The position numbers and the translations under genes were made by a program. This document shows, one piece after another, positions 36,868 through 45,787 of a stretch of DNA of 64,000 nucleotides (the stretch's first letter is position 1; each line of letters starts with the position of its first letter). Under the pieces are notes generated by a model, which saw nothing but the letters and a program-made list of their open reading frames with translations, ran no database searches and was not told the DNA's origin. The DNA is taken from NCBI GenBank assembly GCA_028683835.1, contig JAQUHB010000011.1:1-64000 (forward strand), in the 5' to 3' direction. The DNA comes from Sulfurimonadaceae bacterium (GTDB taxonomy: Bacteria; Campylobacterota; Campylobacteria; Campylobacterales; Sulfurimonadaceae).

Positions 36868-37796
36868 TCATGTCCCCTTTTATTTATCAAATATACATAT
36901 AACATCAAACTGAACACACCGAAAAAAAGTGGATAAAAATAAAAATACTCTACATCAGAAAAATTCTGAGATTTGATTTTTGATTTTTCAAGTTTGTCTA
37001 TATCATTATAGATAGACTTTAACTCTGAAGCATCAGCCGCTCCGTAAGTTTTGCCTCCAGTTATAGTTGCGATCTGTGTTAAAAGAGCTTGATCAAATTC
37101 TCCATCATTTCCTATTCCTATTGTATAAACTTTGACTTTCTCTTTTTGAGCCATTTCCAACGCTACATGTAAAGGTATTTTTGTGGCTTCTGGGGAGTTG
37201 TATCCATCTGTCAAAAGGATGGCAATTTTAGTCTTTGCTTTAGAGTTTTTCAGCAAATCCACACCTTGAGCAAGTGAATCATAAAGTGCAGTTGATTGTC
37301 CTGCAATAGAAATATAAAGCTGATCAACCACTTTTTGAACAATGTTTTTATCGTAGGTCAAAGGCGATGCAATAAAAGAATACGCTCCAAAAACGACAAC
37401 ACCGATGTTATCATCAAGCCGTTTTGCGATAAAATCTTTGACAATACTTTTAACAGCATCAAATTTTGTCGCGTCCACATTGCCTCTGTCAAATCCATGC
37501 ATACTCATAGAATCAGAAGTATCCAAAATAAGAGCTATTGCATAACCCTCTTTTGGCGCCATCTCATAAGGCTGATCTTTCACCGGAGACATAAACGCAA
37601 AGATCAACATAACAATGGAGATCCATTTGAGCATAAAAAGTAAGTTTGAGCGACTCACCGTATCTTTTGCAAAGCTTTGTGAATGGGGAAAGTAAAAAGA
37701 GGGTAGTTTCATCCGACATAAAGAGGCACAGGCTATGAAAAAAAACAGGACAAAGAAAAACCTCGGATGCTCGAAATAAAAACCATCAAACATCAA
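36864..37796 (-). CDS. BatA-like VWA membrane protein
   Basis: The 310-residue protein has two N-terminal membrane helices (about 11-28, 53-72), a VWA domain with MIDAS motif DTSDS (92-96) and TDGYNSPE (about 198-205), and a C-terminal membrane helix (about 282-303). BatA and BatB together form the core of Bat systems, which are driven by a MoxR ATPase. It overlaps the next upstream gene by 11 nt. A TACATGTA element occurs at 37164. Confidence 0.86.
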   Translation of the reverse strand: MMFDGFYFEHPRFFFVLFFFIACASLCRMKLPSFYFPHSQSFAKDTVSRSNLLFMLKWISIVMLIFAFMSPVKDQPYEMAPKEGYAIALILDTSDSMSMHGFDRGNVDATKFDAVKSIVKDFIAKRLDDNIGVVVFGAYSFIASPLTYDKNIVQKVVDQLYISIAGQSTALYDSLAQGVDLLKNSKAKTKIAILLTDGYNSPEATKIPLHVALEMAQKEKVKVYTIGIGNDGEFDQALLTQIATITGGKTYGAADASELKSIYNDIDKLEKSKIKSQNFSDVEYFYFYPLFFGVFSLMLYVYLINKRGHE

Positions 37797-38184
37797 TCAT
37801 ACCCTTATAAAGTTCAAAATAACTTCTTTCTTCATACTCAAAAGGTCCGACATCTTTTTTGTATTTATATCTTTCAAGTCGAGATATAAGATTAAAATAC
37901 ATCTCCTCATTTCTAGGCGAATCATCTTTAAAAACTAACCCATATCTCGTAATCTCATATGCTGCTTTTTTTGAATCACTAAGGTCTACATGTAAAAGTT
38001 TTTGATAAGTCGTTCTACGAAGGCTGAGACGATTTTTTGTTTTAATCCACTTAAGTGCCAAGTAAAGTAGACCTATAAGTACTAATAAAGAAACGATTAT
38101 TACAGCAATGAAAAGATATATACTATGGTCTGGTACTTCTAAAAGTGGTTTTATATCTCTTATTTTTATCTCATCTGGATTCAT
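37786..38184 (-). CDS. Small membrane protein of the Bat operon (DUF4381-like)
   Basis: The 132-residue protein has a short N-terminal stretch (IKIRDIKPLLEVPDHS), one membrane helix (about 22-46), and a cytoplasmic basic/acidic tail with an RRTTYQKLLHV segment. The layout fits the DUF4381 proteins commonly found between DUF58 and VWA genes in MoxR operons. Sequence similarity cannot be tested here. It overlaps the DUF58 gene by one base and batA by 11 nt. A TACATGTA element lies at 37987. Confidence 0.75.
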   Translation of the reverse strand: MNPDEIKIRDIKPLLEVPDHSIYLFIAVIIVSLLVLIGLLYLALKWIKTKNRLSLRRTTYQKLLHVDLSDSKKAAYEITRYGLVFKDDSPRNEEMYFNLISRLERYKYKKDVGPFEYEERSYFELYKGMIDV

Positions 38185-39014
38185 TATCTTCTCTCAAATA
38201 CTCTTTTTAAACTCACACTCGCCACATCGTCGGTATACACTTTTGTAAATCTTATACCTGCGTTTCTCAAACTTTCATACAAAGCTTTATCATGTGCGTG
38301 GACTTTTGCGACGTAATGTTTGACACTTTTTTCATTAAAATCACCTTCCAATGTTGACCCGTTTTCAGGATCCATCAAAGAAGAAAATCCCATAACAGGT
38401 GGATGCTCTTCGAGTTTATCTCGTACGATTATCGCAACAACCTCATGTTTTTTTGCTAAAATTTTTAAATTTGGTATCTCAAAAAAATCCGCTATCAAAA
38501 TGATAAGCGACTTTCTTTTGAGTCTTTTATACAAGACATCTGCCATCAAAGCATAATCCGCTTTTTGATGAAGCGGATCAAATTCTAGGATCTGTGCAAC
38601 ATTTTTTGTCGCGAAACTCATCTTTTTTGTCGGTTTAGAATAGGAGATCATCTTGTCTGTAAAAATATATGAACTAAGAAGATCACCATTTTTCAGAGTA
38701 GAAAAACTTAGCAACGCCACAAGTTCTGCAATCACATCTTGTTTGAACTTTTTACTTCCAAAATAGACACTTCCATTAAGCATCGTTGATACGACTACGT
38801 TAAGCTCTCTCTCCTCTTTAAATATTTTGATATAAGGTGCTTGCATCTTCGCCGTGATATTCCAGTCAATATGGCGGATATCATCTCCAGGCATATATTC
38901 ACGAAGCTCTACAAAATCATATCCCTCACCTTTAAAAATAGAAGGATTATTGCCGCTCATCTCACTAAATACTTGGCGACGGGCACGAACGAGTATCTTT
39001 TTTAATTTACTCAT
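38184..39014 (-). CDS. DUF58 family protein (MoxR operon)
   Basis: The 276-residue protein carries the DUF58 core motif GDDIRHIDWNITAK (about 43-56) preceded by FVELREYMPGD, and a VWA-like fold in the rest. DUF58 proteins accompany MoxR ATPases and are thought to be adaptor or substrate-binding partners. It lies between moxR (9-nt gap) and the small membrane protein (1-nt overlap), so the operon is tightly coupled. Confidence 0.88.
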   Translation of the reverse strand: MSKLKKILVRARRQVFSEMSGNNPSIFKGEGYDFVELREYMPGDDIRHIDWNITAKMQAPYIKIFKEERELNVVVSTMLNGSVYFGSKKFKQDVIAELVALLSFSTLKNGDLLSSYIFTDKMISYSKPTKKMSFATKNVAQILEFDPLHQKADYALMADVLYKRLKRKSLIILIADFFEIPNLKILAKKHEVVAIIVRDKLEEHPPVMGFSSLMDPENGSTLEGDFNEKSVKHYVAKVHAHDKALYESLRNAGIRFTKVYTDDVASVSLKRVFERR

Positions 39015-39023
39015 GATGCTCTC

Positions 39024-39971
39024 TTAAGGGATCGGAACTGTTTTTACAATTTTATCGATGAGAGAATCTGTTGTAATTCCCTCGGCTTCAGCTTCATAAG
39101 TCAAAACTAGACGATGGTGCATAATCTCTTTAACTATATAAGCTACATCAACAGGTGTCACAAAATCTTTTCCCCGCAAAAATGCCATCGCTTTAACCGC
39201 TTTGAACATATCAATACTCACACGCGGACTTGCACCAAACTGAATATATTCAGCGATATCTTCAAGCCCATACGCACTTGGATTTCGTGATGCTTCTACA
39301 AGCTCAATCATGTATTCTTCAACCTCGGCATCTATATGGACAGCTTTGACCGCTTCTTTGAGATTTACAAGGTCTTCATGACTGATCACTGTATTGATCT
39401 GCTCATTCATACCGCCTGAGATACGTCTTGCAATCTCTAGTTCTTCCTCTTTTGTGTTGTAACCGACATCCAGTTTAAGCATAAAACGGTCAAGTTGAGC
39501 TTCAGGAAGCTGATATACACCCTCTTGTTCAACAGGATTTTGAGTCGCCATAACAAAAAATGGAGGAGAGAGCTGAAAACTCTCTTCACCTATCGTCACT
39601 TGACGTTCTTGCATCACTTCCAGCAATGCCGACTGCACTTTTGCCGGAGCACGATTGATCTCATCAGCTAAAAGAAGGTTAGTAAAGACAGGTCCGCGCT
39701 TTATCTTAAACTCATTTGTCTTTGGATCATAGATCTGAGCACCTAAAATATCTGAAGGAAGCAAGTCAGGTGTGAACTGAGCACGTTTAAAATCCAAACC
39801 CAAACTCTGTGAGAGCGTTTTAACCGTCGTTGTCTTTGCAAGTCCGGGAACACCTTCAATTAAAACATGCCCTTCACAAAGCAGTCCAATAAGGAGTCCG
39901 TCTATCATTTTTTCTTGACCTATGACGACTTTTGCGACCTCTTTTTTTATCTCGTTTATTTTAGAAATCAT
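39024..39971 (-). CDS. MoxR-family AAA+ ATPase
   Basis: The 315-residue protein has the AAA+ motifs: Walker A EGVPGLAKTT (39-48, Lys46), Walker B LLADEINRAPAKVQ (about 97-110), sensor 1 VMATQNPVEQEG (about 143-154), and an Arg-finger/sensor 2 region with GASPRVSIDMF (about 243-253). It is the first gene of the Bat operon. MoxR ATPases act as chaperones for metal insertion or complex assembly; the client here is unknown. Confidence 0.94.
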   Translation of the reverse strand: MISKINEIKKEVAKVVIGQEKMIDGLLIGLLCEGHVLIEGVPGLAKTTTVKTLSQSLGLDFKRAQFTPDLLPSDILGAQIYDPKTNEFKIKRGPVFTNLLLADEINRAPAKVQSALLEVMQERQVTIGEESFQLSPPFFVMATQNPVEQEGVYQLPEAQLDRFMLKLDVGYNTKEEELEIARRISGGMNEQINTVISHEDLVNLKEAVKAVHIDAEVEEYMIELVEASRNPSAYGLEDIAEYIQFGASPRVSIDMFKAVKAMAFLRGKDFVTPVDVAYIVKEIMHHRLVLTYEAEAEGITTDSLIDKIVKTVPIP

Positions 39972-40074
39972 ATATTTTTCCTATTACGGGTATCTATTGT
40001 AAGGTGTAGTATAGCTTAGTCGAAGTAAATAAATACCAAATAGCACACAAATAACGCATCTTTTAAAAAAATGC

Positions 40075-40103
40075 TTGACTTTAAAAAATAGTTTTACTAT
40101 AAT
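40075..40103 (+). promoter_or_regulatory. Sigma-70 promoter for the tRNA-Lys/tRNA-Glu pair
   Basis: TTGACT (40075-40080) and TATAAT (40098-40103) are spaced by exactly 17 bp. From the -10 box onward the sequence (40098-40117) matches the rRNA promoter at the start of the window in 19 of 20 positions. This suggests a shared class of stable-RNA promoters with a GC-rich discriminator (TCCCCTCC). Confidence 0.82.
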
Positions 40104-40111
40104 TCCCCTCC

Positions 40112-40133
40112 ACAAACATCCGTGTTTGTTTTT
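40112..40133 (+). other. Terminator-like hairpin in the tRNA leader
   Basis: ACAAACA (40112-40118) pairs with TGTTTGT (40123-40129) around TCCG, followed by T4 directly before the first base of tRNA-Lys at 40134. It lies at the very start of the transcript. It could be a processing guide or an attenuator. The signal is visible but its role is unknown. Confidence 0.5.
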
Positions 40134-40209
40134 GTCTCGTTAGCTCAGCTGGTAGAGCACGTCACTTTTAATGATGTGGCCGATGGTTCGAATCCATCAC
40201 GGGACACCA
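40134..40209 (+). tRNA. tRNA-Lys (anticodon UUU)
   Basis: All four arms fold. The acceptor stem GTCTCGT pairs with ACGGGAC. The D arm is GCTC/GAGC. The anticodon stem CGTCA/TGATG encloses loop CTTTTAA with anticodon TTT. The T arm is GATGG/CCATC with TTCGAAT. CCA is encoded (40207-40209). Total 76 nt. It is a substrate expected for MnmA. It heads a two-tRNA transcript with tRNA-Glu. Confidence 0.96.
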
Positions 40210-40247
40210 TCGCAAACTTGTTTGCAAAACTTATTAACCACAATTGT

Positions 40248-40322
40248 GGCTCCATCATCTAATGGTTAGGATTCAAGGTTTTCATCCTTGCCATAGGGGT
40301 TCGAATCCCCTTGGAGTCACCA
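40248..40322 (+). tRNA. tRNA-Glu (anticodon UUC)
   Basis: The acceptor stem GGCTCCA pairs with TGGAGTC. The anticodon stem CAAGG/CCTTG encloses TTTTCAT with anticodon TTC. The T arm is GGGGT-TCGAA-TCCCC. CCA is encoded, 75 nt in total. The 38-nt spacer from tRNA-Lys holds a small inverted repeat (GCAAAC/GTTTGC, 40212-40225) and a 12-bp palindrome (40238-40249) that reaches the first two tRNA bases. A T-run follows the CCA end, consistent with termination just after the gene. Confidence 0.96.
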
Positions 40323-40373
40323 TTTTTTCTATAAACTTCCTTATTTTAAACATTGTTATAAAATTTTAACTTT

Positions 40374-42017
40374 TTACTCTTTATCATATCTTTTATGTAG
40401 CTCTTTAGCTTGTGCGACCGCTCTTGCAAATGTTCTATGCATGTACACTTCCCCTATTAATGCAACGATGTTATACTTCTGTAAATCTGTGAAAACATTA
40501 TCGTTTGTCCCAGAAGTCAATACAACCGTCCCATTATCTCTGAGTAGTTTTATAGTTTCTTGAAAATTATGGAGTGCTGTCGAATCTATAAAACTTACAT
40601 GTCTCATTCTAATAATTAATATTTTAGATGAGATACCTCTTTCTTTTATAAGTTCTGCATATTGTTTTGCGGAAGCAAAAAACAAAGGACCGCCTATCTC
40701 ATAAACAGATATCCCTTGTGGAAGGTTTTCATAGTTTTCTATATCATCTATATCATGACTTACGATCAGTTCACGACCATCAACATCTGCCATTCTTTTC
40801 ATAAATAAAAGTGCTGATAATACGATTCCAACTTGAATAGCAACAGTTAAGTCTACTAAGACAGTAAGTATAAATGTAGAAAGTAATACGATGTAATCAA
40901 AAGGTGAACCTTGCAAAATAGATATAAAAGATTTCCATTCACTCATTTTATAGGCAACTACTATCAAAATTCCTGCCAAACAAGACATTGGTATAAGTTT
41001 TGCAAAATCTATAAAAACAAGCATAATTAAAAGTAAAACTAAAGAGTGTGTTATCCCTGCTATTGGTGTTCTTCCCCCATTCTCAACATTGGTCGCTGTT
41101 CTTGCGATGGCTCCTGTTGCAGGTATACCCCCAAAAAAAGGTGTCACTATATTTGCTATACCTTGAGCAATCAATTCTGTATTAGAGCGATGATTTCCAC
41201 CAATCATTCCATCTGCGACAACTGCCGACAAGAGAGATTCTACCCCACCGAGCAAAGCAATAATAAAAGCAGGCACCAAATACGTAGATAAATTTGCTAA
41301 TTCAAAATTTGGAAGTGAAAAAGTTATATCATTAGATATCGTACCAAAGAATGTTTCTATAGTTGTAACAGGAAGATGAAGAAAATGAACTAAAAGTGTC
41401 ATGGAGACAATAGCGATAAATGAACCAGGAATCTTCATCGTAATATATTTAAAATTGATAGTTATTAAAATTGTACAAACAGTAATGGCCAAAGCATAGA
41501 GATTTGTATCATTAATATGCTCAATATAAATGATCCATTTTTCAAAAAATGCTGATGGAAGCTTTGATATCTCCAATCCCAAAGCGTCTTTTATCTGTGT
41601 TGTAAATATAACCAATGCAATTCCGCTTGTAAAACCGACAACCAAGGGATGAGGAAAATATCTTAATAAATTACCTAATTTAAATAATCCAAACAGGATT
41701 AATATCACTCCTGCCATTATGGTCGATATAAGAAGTCCATTCGTCCCATACTGTTCAATTATCCCGTATAAGATAATAATAAAAGCACCTGTTGGACCAC
41801 CGATTTGTACTTTACTGCCACCCAAAAATGATATTATAAAACCTGCAACAATAGCAGTAATAATCCCTTTTTCCGGCGAAACACCTGAGGCAACGGCAAA
41901 AGCAATGGCAAGAGGCAATGCTACAATGCCGACAATTGTGCCAGCTATCATATCTGCAATAATCTGTTCTCTTGAAATACCATTTTTAATTAATGTGAAA
42001 AATTTTGGTTCAAACAT
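40374..42017 (-). CDS. SulP-family anion transporter with STAS domain
   Basis: The 547-residue protein has about 11-14 membrane helices (about 20-410) with the SulP core GGSKVQIGGPTGAF (about 65-78) and GGIPATGAIARTATNV (about 298-313). A C-terminal cytoplasmic STAS domain (about 435-535) contains FIDSTALHNF. SulP proteins move sulfate, bicarbonate or other anions; in sulfur-oxidising autotrophs either could apply, and sequence alone does not decide. The gene stands alone on its strand. Confidence 0.93.
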   Translation of the reverse strand: MFEPKFFTLIKNGISREQIIADMIAGTIVGIVALPLAIAFAVASGVSPEKGIITAIVAGFIISFLGGSKVQIGGPTGAFIIILYGIIEQYGTNGLLISTIMAGVILILFGLFKLGNLLRYFPHPLVVGFTSGIALVIFTTQIKDALGLEISKLPSAFFEKWIIYIEHINDTNLYALAITVCTILITINFKYITMKIPGSFIAIVSMTLLVHFLHLPVTTIETFFGTISNDITFSLPNFELANLSTYLVPAFIIALLGGVESLLSAVVADGMIGGNHRSNTELIAQGIANIVTPFFGGIPATGAIARTATNVENGGRTPIAGITHSLVLLLIMLVFIDFAKLIPMSCLAGILIVVAYKMSEWKSFISILQGSPFDYIVLLSTFILTVLVDLTVAIQVGIVLSALLFMKRMADVDGRELIVSHDIDDIENYENLPQGISVYEIGGPLFFASAKQYAELIKERGISSKILIIRMRHVSFIDSTALHNFQETIKLLRDNGTVVLTSGTNDNVFTDLQKYNIVALIGEVYMHRTFARAVAQAKELHKRYDKE

Positions 42018-42338
42018 TCTGTTTACAATCCTCTCTATGAGTTTTGGTAAAAGATTTCAAATAGAAATTTTACAACACTTTTACTCTGTTTGACATATTA
42101 AAAAAATACTACTACCTATCAAAATTTTAACAGGAGACGAGTGACATATAGTCTGTTCTTACAATATTTACTTGACTAGAGAGTATAAATATAGTAGAAT
42201 CCATACATTAAATTTAAGGCACGAAACTTGTGCGTAAATGCTTTATCTTACTCAATTACGGGCCCTTATATAGGGATAAAAATATTAGGGTAATTCTCAC
42301 TTAAGAGTCACCACTTTACTTACAAAGAAAACATTCTT
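42018..42338. other. 321-bp intergenic region, divergent promoters
   Basis: No coding potential is seen. The region lies between divergent sulP and the unknown gene at 42339. It holds the promoter candidate at 42172-42200, a short inverted repeat GCAC-N7-GTGC (42219-42233), and a CCCT/AGGG-armed near-palindrome (42263-42275) similar to the perfect one at 48792-48805. Further AT-rich leader follows. Confidence 0.6.
42172..42200 (+). promoter_or_regulatory. Sigma-70 promoter candidate for the gene at 42339
   Basis: TTGACT (42172-42177) and TAGAAT (42195-42200) are separated by 17 bp. The predicted start near 42207 would give a leader of about 130 nt, long for this genome. An imperfect sigma-54-like element (GG-N10-GT, 42218-42231) lies within that leader. 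Confidence 0.6.
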
Positions 42339-42890
42339 ATGAAAACATACTCTATAAATCCACAGACTAAAATGATCACAACAAATGATGATTTTGACGG
42401 ACAAGTCAACAGTATCTACACTTTTTTCAACTCCATTCTTGTAGATCATTCTCAAGCTTTAAATGAACATATTATTTATACAGATGCGAATGCTCTTATC
42501 TCAACGCTGATTCCCTACTTTATCGGTGAACAGCTTTTTTTAGGAACATCACTCATTATCGGACAAAATGGTTTTGAAGAAACAGATGTCAAAATTGGTC
42601 TTGAACAATTAGAAGCACTTATAAACTATGATGTCAATATGTTTTACAAAAAATCTCTTAACGCGCTTGCCACTGAAGAGTTAAATCTTTATAAGATCTT
42701 TGAAGTCACCGATAATGGAAAACCTCTACATGTAAGCTACGAATGGGTAATCTATACTTTTAATATGGCAGACGAAAGAACACAAAACTACTTTTTAAAT
42801 ACTCTCGATGTAACTATCATGGAAGAAAAAAGTGTGCAGGAACATTTTCAGAAAATGGCACAACTCGCAGTAAACGCAGGTAACAGATAG
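42339..42890 (+). CDS. Protein of unknown function (183 aa)
   Basis: No family is recognised. The 183-residue protein has no signal peptide or clear membrane helix, is acidic, and reads as a mixed alpha/beta soluble protein. An early region contains TDANALISTLIPYFIGEQLFLGTSLIIGQNGF-like alternating hydrophobic stretches (about 48-80). ATG at 42339 with poor Shine-Dalgarno (AAAGAAAAC). It has its own promoter and its stop codon sits inside a 13-bp hairpin shared with the convergent chemoreceptor. A TACATGTA element lies at 42727 (Leu-His-Val). Confidence 0.8.
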   Translation: MKTYSINPQTKMITTNDDFDGQVNSIYTFFNSILVDHSQALNEHIIYTDANALISTLIPYFIGEQLFLGTSLIIGQNGFEETDVKIGLEQLEALINYDVNMFYKKSLNALATEELNLYKIFEVTDNGKPLHVSYEWVIYTFNMADERTQNYFLNTLDVTIMEEKSVQEHFQKMAQLAVNAGNR

Positions 42891-42911
42891 AGAAAAAATT
42901 CTCTATCTGTT
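42882..42911. terminator. Bidirectional 13-bp hairpin
   Basis: AACAGATAGAGAA (42882-42894) and TTCTCTATCTGTT (42899-42911) form a perfect 13-bp stem around AAAA. The stop codons of both convergent genes (TAG at 42888-42890, and on the minus strand at 42903-42905) are inside the stem. It has no strong U-run. Confidence 0.7.
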
Positions 42912-44822
42912 TGGTCTTGAACTTTCGCGAAGCATATTATCCATCAGGTTAAACAACTCTTTACTCGCGTGTTCCATCTCTTGAAAATTATTGAATATCT
43001 CTGTTCTATGTGTTAAGATATTGGCCGTAGGGTCTACTGCATCTAAAAACTTCATATTTGTATTTGCATTTTTATGGACTATTGCATGAGGTGACGTGAA
43101 TTGTGAATATATAGAAGTATTCCCAAACCTCTCTTTACCCTCACCATCATACCATTTACCTAAGCGACATCCATGATGATCGACCACTGAAAGTACCTGT
43201 TTTGCAGTAACAATACTGTTATATGCTCGTGCTTTATATAAAATATGATCCATTTTAGCTAGTACTACAAAGATACTATTTTCCATTCCGTAGGAAGAAT
43301 GGACAATACCAGAAGAATTTTTACTAAGCTGTGTCAATATCTCTTCAAACTTATAAATTCTTTCCGTAGACTCCTCTACAACACTATTCATAGCTTCACT
43401 GCTCATCTGAATGTCACTCATTCCTTGCTGTAAAGTTTTAATCGAAATAGATATCTCACCGGTTGCTTTATGTGTACGTTCTGCGAGTTTTCTGACTTCA
43501 TCAGCAACGACTGCGAAACCTCTTCCATGTTCTCCTGCACGAGCTGCTTCTATGGCAGCATTCAGTGCAAGAAGATTTGTCTGATCTGCGATATCAGTAA
43601 TGAGCTCTATAACTGATGTGATATTTTCTGCCTGTGTTGCAAGTTCATCTATGGCTTGAGTATTCATACCTACTTGATTTTTGAGAGATTCGAGTTCTCC
43701 AACAATAACATCAATACTTTTTTTAGAATCGCTAGCATGAGATTCAGCAGATCTCGTTGCATTTGTAACACCTTTTAAAGCTTCTATATTTTTTGCCAGC
43801 TCTTCTTGAATCAAAGTCATACTTTCTGTAACACCCATACTTAATTGACTTATCTCTGCATTGAAACTGTCTTGTTGTTTTTTACTTTCTTGTGCTTGCA
43901 TAGAGTCGATGCTCCCTTTGACAAGAGTGATTGCTGTAACAAACTCACCTTTCATAGCATTAGAATGGATCTCAACGTTAAAATCTCCTTTAGATGCTTT
44001 AGAGATAGAGTGATTGATCTGATTTACAAAATCTTCAATCTGATCAAGTAATGACGATAAAGCAATTCCCATAACACCAAATTCTGTGTGCTCGTTCTTC
44101 TCAATTCCATGATGCTGAAGGTTCCCCTCTGCTGCGTGCTTCATCATATCTGTAAAGTTTTTGATAACTTTTACTATAGAACGCACAAGCACTTGAGACA
44201 AGATTAATACCATAATGCCAATAAAAAATCCAAGGATTAATGCAGCATATTTGTAGATTGAAGTACGTTGGGACATATCATTGACTGCACTTTCAAGAGC
44301 GTTATGTTTAAGCTCGATCACTTTTTCAAATTTTGCTCTTGATGCTTCAGCAGGAGGAGTCAGAGTAGCTTTATAGTTTTTATACAGTCCATCTTTATCT
44401 TCACTAATCTGTTTTGGTGTTAATGATTTCATAAGTGTAAATGCATTATTTAAAAAGAACATAGCTGAGTTTTGTGAATCTTCTATGAGTTTACGCTCAT
44501 TATCATCCACCGCTGTTTCTTTTAACTTTTGAAAACTTTCAGAAACTTTTGCAACTTTTTGAGATATCTTTTCTATATCTTTATCATAGTCACCACCAAG
44601 CATAATATCTCTGTCCAGTCTACTGACATAGTTCATATCTGCTTCGATAGAGAGGGTGTACATCTCACCTGCAACATATTTAGCTTTTAGATCACTAAAC
44701 TGAGAATCCAGTTTACTTAATACTAAATAGACGAAAAGCGACCCCGCAAATATCGATACAGTCACAAACATAAGAAGATAGTTCATCTTTTTATGAATAC
44801 TAGTATTTTTCATAAATTCCAT
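42903..44822 (-). CDS. Methyl-accepting chemotaxis protein with C-terminal CZB domain
   Basis: The 639-residue receptor has membrane helices at about 12-37 and 191-213. They flank a four-helix periplasmic sensor rich in Asp, Lys and Ser. A HAMP region follows, then the signalling hairpin tip [26 protein letters not shown] (about 425-450, written here with its key residues E, R, G, F and the DEVRKLAE core). Residues about 520-600 form a CZB zinc-binding domain with [14 protein letters not shown] (549-562) and later His residues. CZB receptors sense zinc or zinc-liberating oxidants such as HOCl in other bacteria. The ligand here is unknown. Confidence 0.92.
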   Translation of the reverse strand: MEFMKNTSIHKKMNYLLMFVTVSIFAGSLFVYLVLSKLDSQFSDLKAKYVAGEMYTLSIEADMNYVSRLDRDIMLGGDYDKDIEKISQKVAKVSESFQKLKETAVDDNERKLIEDSQNSAMFFLNNAFTLMKSLTPKQISEDKDGLYKNYKATLTPPAEASRAKFEKVIELKHNALESAVNDMSQRTSIYKYAALILGFFIGIMVLILSQVLVRSIVKVIKNFTDMMKHAAEGNLQHHGIEKNEHTEFGVMGIALSSLLDQIEDFVNQINHSISKASKGDFNVEIHSNAMKGEFVTAITLVKGSIDSMQAQESKKQQDSFNAEISQLSMGVTESMTLIQEELAKNIEALKGVTNATRSAESHASDSKKSIDVIVGELESLKNQVGMNTQAIDELATQAENITSVIELITDIADQTNLLALNAAIEAARAGEHGRGFAVVADEVRKLAERTHKATGEISISIKTLQQGMSDIQMSSEAMNSVVEESTERIYKFEEILTQLSKNSSGIVHSSYGMENSIFVVLAKMDHILYKARAYNSIVTAKQVLSVVDHHGCRLGKWYDGEGKERFGNTSIYSQFTSPHAIVHKNANTNMKFLDAVDPTANILTHRTEIFNNFQEMEHASKELFNLMDNMLRESSRPNR

Positions 44823-44894
44823 ACATCACCTTTTTATCACAATTCTTTCTTCGCTAAATTCTATCATAAATTCTTATAAATCTATACTCCAAAA

Positions 44895-45254
44895 TTACCA
44901 CTCATTAAATTTTTCTGCTTTATGCTTATCTTTTTTGTATTTTCTATTATTTTTAGTTTTTTCAAGTTTATTTGATTTATAAAGGATCTCATTTTTTAAC
45001 TCTTCAATAGCTTGATCACTATCAACTTTTGAAATGATCTCTTTAACTAAAGATTCCAAATCACTAAACTCTCCCTTATACAAAACAGCGCTTTGAGTTT
45101 TTTGAAAGTATTTGAGATTGTTTTCTATCTTTTTGTTATATCCTTCTTTAGTTGTCCCTTCAGGAATGGAAAGATAAGCAACAACACTTTTTAAAAATCT
45201 CTCAAGAACACGAATATATTTTAACCTTATTGAGGAGTCTATTTTATTTGACAT
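44895..45254 (-). CDS. Small Lys-rich protein of unknown function (119 aa)
   Basis: The 119-residue protein is highly charged (Lys, Glu, Asp), predicted mainly helical, with a strongly basic end (NNRKYKKDKHKAEKFNEW). It has no signal peptide, membrane helix or known domain. It lies alone between the chemoreceptor and the divergent rhodanese gene. Codon use resembles its neighbours and the frame is long enough to be real, but no homology can be claimed. Confidence 0.65.
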   Translation of the reverse strand: MSNKIDSSIRLKYIRVLERFLKSVVAYLSIPEGTTKEGYNKKIENNLKYFQKTQSAVLYKGEFSDLESLVKEIISKVDSDQAIEELKNEILYKSNKLEKTKNNRKYKKDKHKAEKFNEW

Positions 45255-45318
45255 TGTTTACCTGATTGTTAGTTTATGGAAGTATAATTATATACTAAAT
45301 ACTCATAGGACACATTAT

Positions 45319-45714
45319 ATGAAAAAACTTTTCCTACTACTCGTTTTTCTTGTCGCTTCATTGTTTGCAGAGGTAACAAACATCTATCCAGATAGCGCTT
45401 TTTTAAGTAAAAAAATTCCGATCGTGGATATACGTACAGAGGGAGAATGGAAGGAAACAGGAATTCTTAAAGGTGCCATTCCTATCACTTTTTTTGATGA
45501 AAAAGGAGGCTACAATATCCCTCTTTTTCTCAAAGAACTCTCAGCGAAAGTGGATGTAAAAAAACCATTTGCTCTTGTCTGCCATACCGGAAGTAGAACA
45601 AAGATGGTATCAGCATTTTTATCACAAAAGTTAGGTTACAATGTTTATAATCTTAACGGTGGTATGTTATACGTTATGGGTAAAAAACTTCCGATTATTT
45701 CATACAAAAAATAG
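45319..45714 (+). CDS. Secreted rhodanese-like domain protein
   Basis: The 131-residue protein has a signal peptide (about 1-17, LFLLLVFLVASLFA) and a single rhodanese domain. Active-site loop CHTGSR (88-93) carries the sulfur-accepting Cys88 and closing Arg93, and DIRTEGEW (37-44) is the conserved opening. A periplasmic role in moving persulfide sulfur is likely, which would suit a sulfur-metabolising host, but the substrate is unknown. A TATAAT-like -10 lies about 30 nt before the ATG. Confidence 0.88.
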   Translation: MKKLFLLLVFLVASLFAEVTNIYPDSAFLSKKIPIVDIRTEGEWKETGILKGAIPITFFDEKGGYNIPLFLKELSAKVDVKKPFALVCHTGSRTKMVSAFLSQKLGYNVYNLNGGMLYVMGKKLPIISYKK

Positions 45715-45728
45715 TTATTACAGCTCTG

Positions 45729-45745
45729 TTGGCATAGAACTTGCT
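45729..45745 (+). promoter_or_regulatory. Sigma-54 (RpoN) promoter
   Basis: TTGGCAT-N5-TTGCT matches the -24/-12 consensus TTGGCAC-N5-TTGCW at all but one position. GG (45731-45732) and GC (45743-45744) have the required 10-bp gap. The predicted start near 45756 precedes the diguanylate cyclase start at 45788. In Campylobacterota RpoN mainly serves flagellar genes. Confidence 0.75.
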
Positions 45746-45787
45746 ATTTTCTCCTATAACTGCAGAAGATAGCAACAAGGGAAATAT

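Noticed and set aside
42218-42233. Sigma-54-like element GGCAC-N5-TTGTG before the gene at 42339
   Set aside because: The -12 dinucleotide is GT instead of the nearly invariant GC, and a good sigma-70 promoter lies just upstream.
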